This document shows positions 61,488 to 64,000 of a stretch of 64,000 nucleotides of DNA, piece by piece (within the stretch, counting starts at the first letter, position 1; each line of letters starts with the position of its first letter). The notes beneath the pieces were generated by a model that saw only the letters and a list, made by a program, of their open reading frames with translations, searched no databases and was not told the origin of the DNA. Made by a program: the position numbers and the translations under genes. Origin of the DNA: Acidobacteriaceae bacterium (GTDB taxonomy: Bacteria > Acidobacteriota > Terriglobia > Terriglobales > Acidobacteriaceae); the NCBI GenBank assembly GCA_003134655.1, contig PLBY01000097.1, forward strand, positions 48,758-112,757, written 5' to 3'.

Positions 61488-63944
61488 ATGCCGCTCAAGA
61501 TCTATCGCCTGCGCCGTCTGTTGGCTTTGACCACCGTGCTGCTGACGCTGGTCGTGGCCGGGATGTACTTCTACGCGCGTTCGAAGGCGACGAACGTGTT
61601 GAAACAAATCCCCGGCAAGATCGGATACGACATCAAGCAGACGGCCAGCGGCTTTCAGTTTTCCAAATCCGACGGGAAGCGCACCCTCTTTACCGTCCAG
61701 GCCAGCGATCTCAAACAATTCAAACTCAACGGCAACGCCGAGCTGCACAACGTCAGCATCGTGCTTTATGGCCGCGACTCCTCGCGGTTCGATCAGATTT
61801 ACGGCGATGACTTTGCCTATAACCAGCAGACCGGAGACGTCTCCGCCAAGGGCGACGTCCAGATCGACCTTGTAGCTAACCCGGCAGGCCTCGCCAGTCC
61901 CGATCAATCCACGCCGAAGGAACTCAAGAATCCCATCCACCTCAAAACGCGCGATCTTGTTTTTAATAAGGAAAGCGGGAATGCGGTGACCGAGGCCCGG
62001 GTCGAATTCCGAACGCCTCAAGCCACAGGATGGGCCGTGGGCGTGAAGTACGCGGGCAAGAGCAACACGCTGACGTTGTCGTCGCAAATTCACGTGGTGC
62101 TCAACGGCGCAAACTCAGCCATCATCGAAGCCGATCATGGCATCATCACCAACGATCCGCGCGAGATTGTGCTCGACCACCCGCATCTGAGCCGCGAAGG
62201 CGGAACGCTACAGGCAGATAAGGCGGTATTTCAGCTCGGCCACGAGAATCAAGTAGAGCGCGTGCTGGCCACGGGAGATGTAACCACGGTGACGCGGGTG
62301 CGGAGCGCGAAGCAGTCCACGTCAACCGGAAATCACACAGCTGCGGCCAACGATTCCGGAACTCAACCGCAGCCGTCAGAAATGCGCAGCCGCGCGGATC
62401 AAGCCGAGTTCCTGCTCACGGGGAAGGAGGACCTGCTTCGCACCGCCACCCTCACAGGCAACGTTCAGATCGAGCAAGCCGGACCACAGCCCATGCAGGG
62501 CCAGGCAGGGCGCGTGATTATGGACTTCGCTGGCCAGAACCAGCTTCAGAAGGTTCACGCCCTCGACGGAGTGCGGCTCACGCAGAACGCGGCCGCCGGA
62601 AATAAGCCGACACCAAAAGGCACGGCAAACGGCCCGCAGGATTTCGAACTCACTGCACCCATCATGGACTTCACCGTGGCGCAAGGGCACATTCTTAAGC
62701 AAGCGGAAACCTCGGGCGCCGCGCAGATCACGATTGCGCAAGCGCAGGAAGCGACTCCGAGTTCCACCCAGCCCCCTGCTCAACGGACAGTTGTGACGGC
62801 AGGCAAGTTCCTCGCGCAATTCGCGTCGGTCGAGGACCGAAACCATCTCACCAGCCTTCACGGAGCGCCGAACGCCCGCATCGTCAGCTCGGCTCCCGGC
62901 GAGCCTGACCGCGTCAGCACCAGCGACTCGGTCGACGCCGCATTCCTTCCGCAGGGCGGCATCGACACTGTCACGCAAACGGGGAATGTTGTCTATACCG
63001 ATGGTCAGCAGCCTGACAAGCGAATGCAAGCCTGGGCCAACTCCGCGCGATACACGCCCGGCGACCAACTGCTCGTGCTCACTGGCAGCCCGCGGGTTAC
63101 GAACGGCGGCATGACGACCACGGCCAAAACCATCCGCATGAACCGGGCCACCGGAGACGCGCTGGCCGAGGGCAACGTCAAGAGCACTTACAGCGAACTG
63201 AAGGAGCAACCGGACGGCGCCCTGCTGGCATCTTCTTCTCCGATTCATGTCACCGCGCACAGCATGACTGCCCACAACTCACCGGGCCTGGCCCTCTACT
63301 CGGGAAACGCTCGCCTCTGGCAAGAGGCGAACATTATTGAGGCTCCCACCATCCAGTTCGACCGCGACCGCCGCTTCGTCACTGCCCAAGGTACCCCTGC
63401 CCAGCCGGTGCAGACGATTTTGGTTCAAACGGACAAGGCCAAAGCAGAAAACGCTCTTCAATCGGGGAAAACAGCGGGAAAGAAGGCAGGGAAAGCCGTC
63501 CCGTTGACCGGATCCAGCCCCATCTCCATTACCGCGGCGAAGCTCACCTACGCCGATTCCGAGCGCAGAGTCCACTACGAAGGCGGGGTCCTGGCCAAGG
63601 GCGCAGACTTCACCACATCAGCCAAAACCGCCGACGCCTACCTGTTGGCCCACAGTCAAACCTCAAGTAGTCAATCGTTTTCCGGTCCGGGCCAGCTTGA
63701 TCATATGGTCGCCGAAGGCGACGTAGTGATCCAGCAACCCACCCGCCGCGCCGACGGTCAGAAGCTCGTTTATACAGCGGCCGAGGACAAGTTCGTCCTC
63801 ACCGGCGGACCGCCTAGCATTTTTGATGCCGAACAAGGCAAGATTACCGGGGTTTCGTTGACTTTCTTTAGACGCGATGATAGGGTGCTCGTAGAAGGCG
63901 AAGCAAGTACCCCTGTGGTAACACAAACGCGAGTGGCTCGTTAA
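61488..63944 (+). CDS. LPS transport protein with LptC-like and LptA/OstA-like domains
   Basis: Part of the LPS bridge from inner to outer membrane. Residues 11-30 are an N-terminal membrane anchor, followed by an LptC-like beta-jellyroll (GYDIKQTASGFQFSKSDGKR, FDQIYGDDFAYNQQTGDVSA, about 35-240). From about 240 to 818 OstA/LptA-type repeats occur (DQAEFLLTGKEDLLRTATLT, AKTIRMNRATGDALAEGNV, QKLVYTAAEDKFVLTGGPPS). At 818 residues it is far longer than E. coli LptA (about 185) or LptC (about 191) and seems to be both in one chain with extra repeats. lptB starts 12 bp after its stop, which supports the role. Confidence 0.85.
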   Translation: MPLKIYRLRRLLALTTVLLTLVVAGMYFYARSKATNVLKQIPGKIGYDIKQTASGFQFSKSDGKRTLFTVQASDLKQFKLNGNAELHNVSIVLYGRDSSRFDQIYGDDFAYNQQTGDVSAKGDVQIDLVANPAGLASPDQSTPKELKNPIHLKTRDLVFNKESGNAVTEARVEFRTPQATGWAVGVKYAGKSNTLTLSSQIHVVLNGANSAIIEADHGIITNDPREIVLDHPHLSREGGTLQADKAVFQLGHENQVERVLATGDVTTVTRVRSAKQSTSTGNHTAAANDSGTQPQPSEMRSRADQAEFLLTGKEDLLRTATLTGNVQIEQAGPQPMQGQAGRVIMDFAGQNQLQKVHALDGVRLTQNAAAGNKPTPKGTANGPQDFELTAPIMDFTVAQGHILKQAETSGAAQITIAQAQEATPSSTQPPAQRTVVTAGKFLAQFASVEDRNHLTSLHGAPNARIVSSAPGEPDRVSTSDSVDAAFLPQGGIDTVTQTGNVVYTDGQQPDKRMQAWANSARYTPGDQLLVLTGSPRVTNGGMTTTAKTIRMNRATGDALAEGNVKSTYSELKEQPDGALLASSSPIHVTAHSMTAHNSPGLALYSGNARLWQEANIIEAPTIQFDRDRRFVTAQGTPAQPVQTILVQTDKAKAENALQSGKTAGKKAGKAVPLTGSSPISITAAKLTYADSERRVHYEGGVLAKGADFTTSAKTADAYLLAHSQTSSSQSFSGPGQLDHMVAEGDVVIQQPTRRADGQKLVYTAAEDKFVLTGGPPSIFDAEQGKITGVSLTFFRRDDRVLVEGEASTPVVTQTRVAR

Positions 63945-63956
63945 TTGGCAAGATAA

Positions 63957-64000
63957 ATGCGTACCTTAGCCACGGAAGAAATTGGCAAATCGTATCGTGG
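63957..64000 (+). CDS. lptB: LptB (LPS export ABC ATPase), 5' end only
   Basis: The last 44 bp encode MRTLATEEIGKSYRG, matching the start of LptB-type ATPases (a beta-strand followed by KSYRGR). The gene runs off the window. Assignment rests on 14 codons and the preceding LptC/LptA-like gene. Confidence 0.6.
   Translation, partial: MRTLATEEIGKSYR

Overview
The window comes from a GC-rich, Gram-negative, chemoheterotrophic soil-type bacterium, most likely an Acidobacteriota (Terriglobia / Koribacter-like) genome. This is inference from gene content: an Oar-type TonB-dependent receptor with an N-terminal carboxypeptidase-regulatory domain, FG-GAP/Ig-like repeat exoproteins, lpt genes for LPS export, and many short palindromic (REP-like) repeats between genes. 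No rRNA, tRNA, CRISPR array, prophage or transposase gene was found.

Layout. 1-6.4 kb: a large FG-GAP/Ig-like secreted protein, two small DUF genes, rpiA, a PilZ-TonB fusion, a membrane protein and a LuxR-type regulator whose reading frame is broken twice. 6.4-18 kb: an exopolysaccharide operon (wza export protein, Wzz/GumC-like co-polymerase, degenerate BY-kinase, WbaP-type priming transferase, O-antigen ligase/polymerase, three glycosyltransferase modules). The wza gene seems to be split by a roughly 1.2-kb block carrying a KTSC-domain gene and a 37-codon gene. The last glycosyltransferase is frameshifted by a 13-bp tandem duplication. 18-21.5 kb: rfbBACD for dTDP-L-rhamnose. 21.5-28.5 kb: a tryptophan/kynurenine catabolic operon (aminomuconate-semialdehyde dehydrogenase, RidA-type aminomuconate deaminase, 3-hydroxyanthranilate dioxygenase, an ACMSD-tryptophan 2,3-dioxygenase fusion, kynurenine monooxygenase, kynureninase). 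28.6-31.1 kb: a GGDEF diguanylate cyclase and pyrR.

31.2-55.1 kb is mostly devoted to nucleosides and pyrimidines. deoC and two aldehyde dehydrogenases run leftward. cdd-deoA-nupC-nucleoside hydrolase run rightward. Then come a ureide-permease-like transporter, a second nucleoside hydrolase, dihydropyrimidinase, a frameshifted LLM-class flavin/F420 oxidoreductase, an NCS1 permease, beta-ureidopropionase, ribokinase, a TonB-dependent receptor and two exported nucleoside-hydrolase-like proteins with altered metal motifs. Together they suggest capture of nucleosides at the outer membrane, cleavage to base and sugar, reductive pyrimidine breakdown to beta-alanine, and sugar return through ribokinase, rpiA and deoC.

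55.1-64 kb: a conserved hypothetical protein, recJ with a repeat-derived in-frame insertion, a DUF4139 protein with an inserted carboxypeptidase-regulatory domain, an internally duplicated small membrane protein, an ABC ATPase, an LptC/LptA-type protein, and the first codons of lptB at the right edge.
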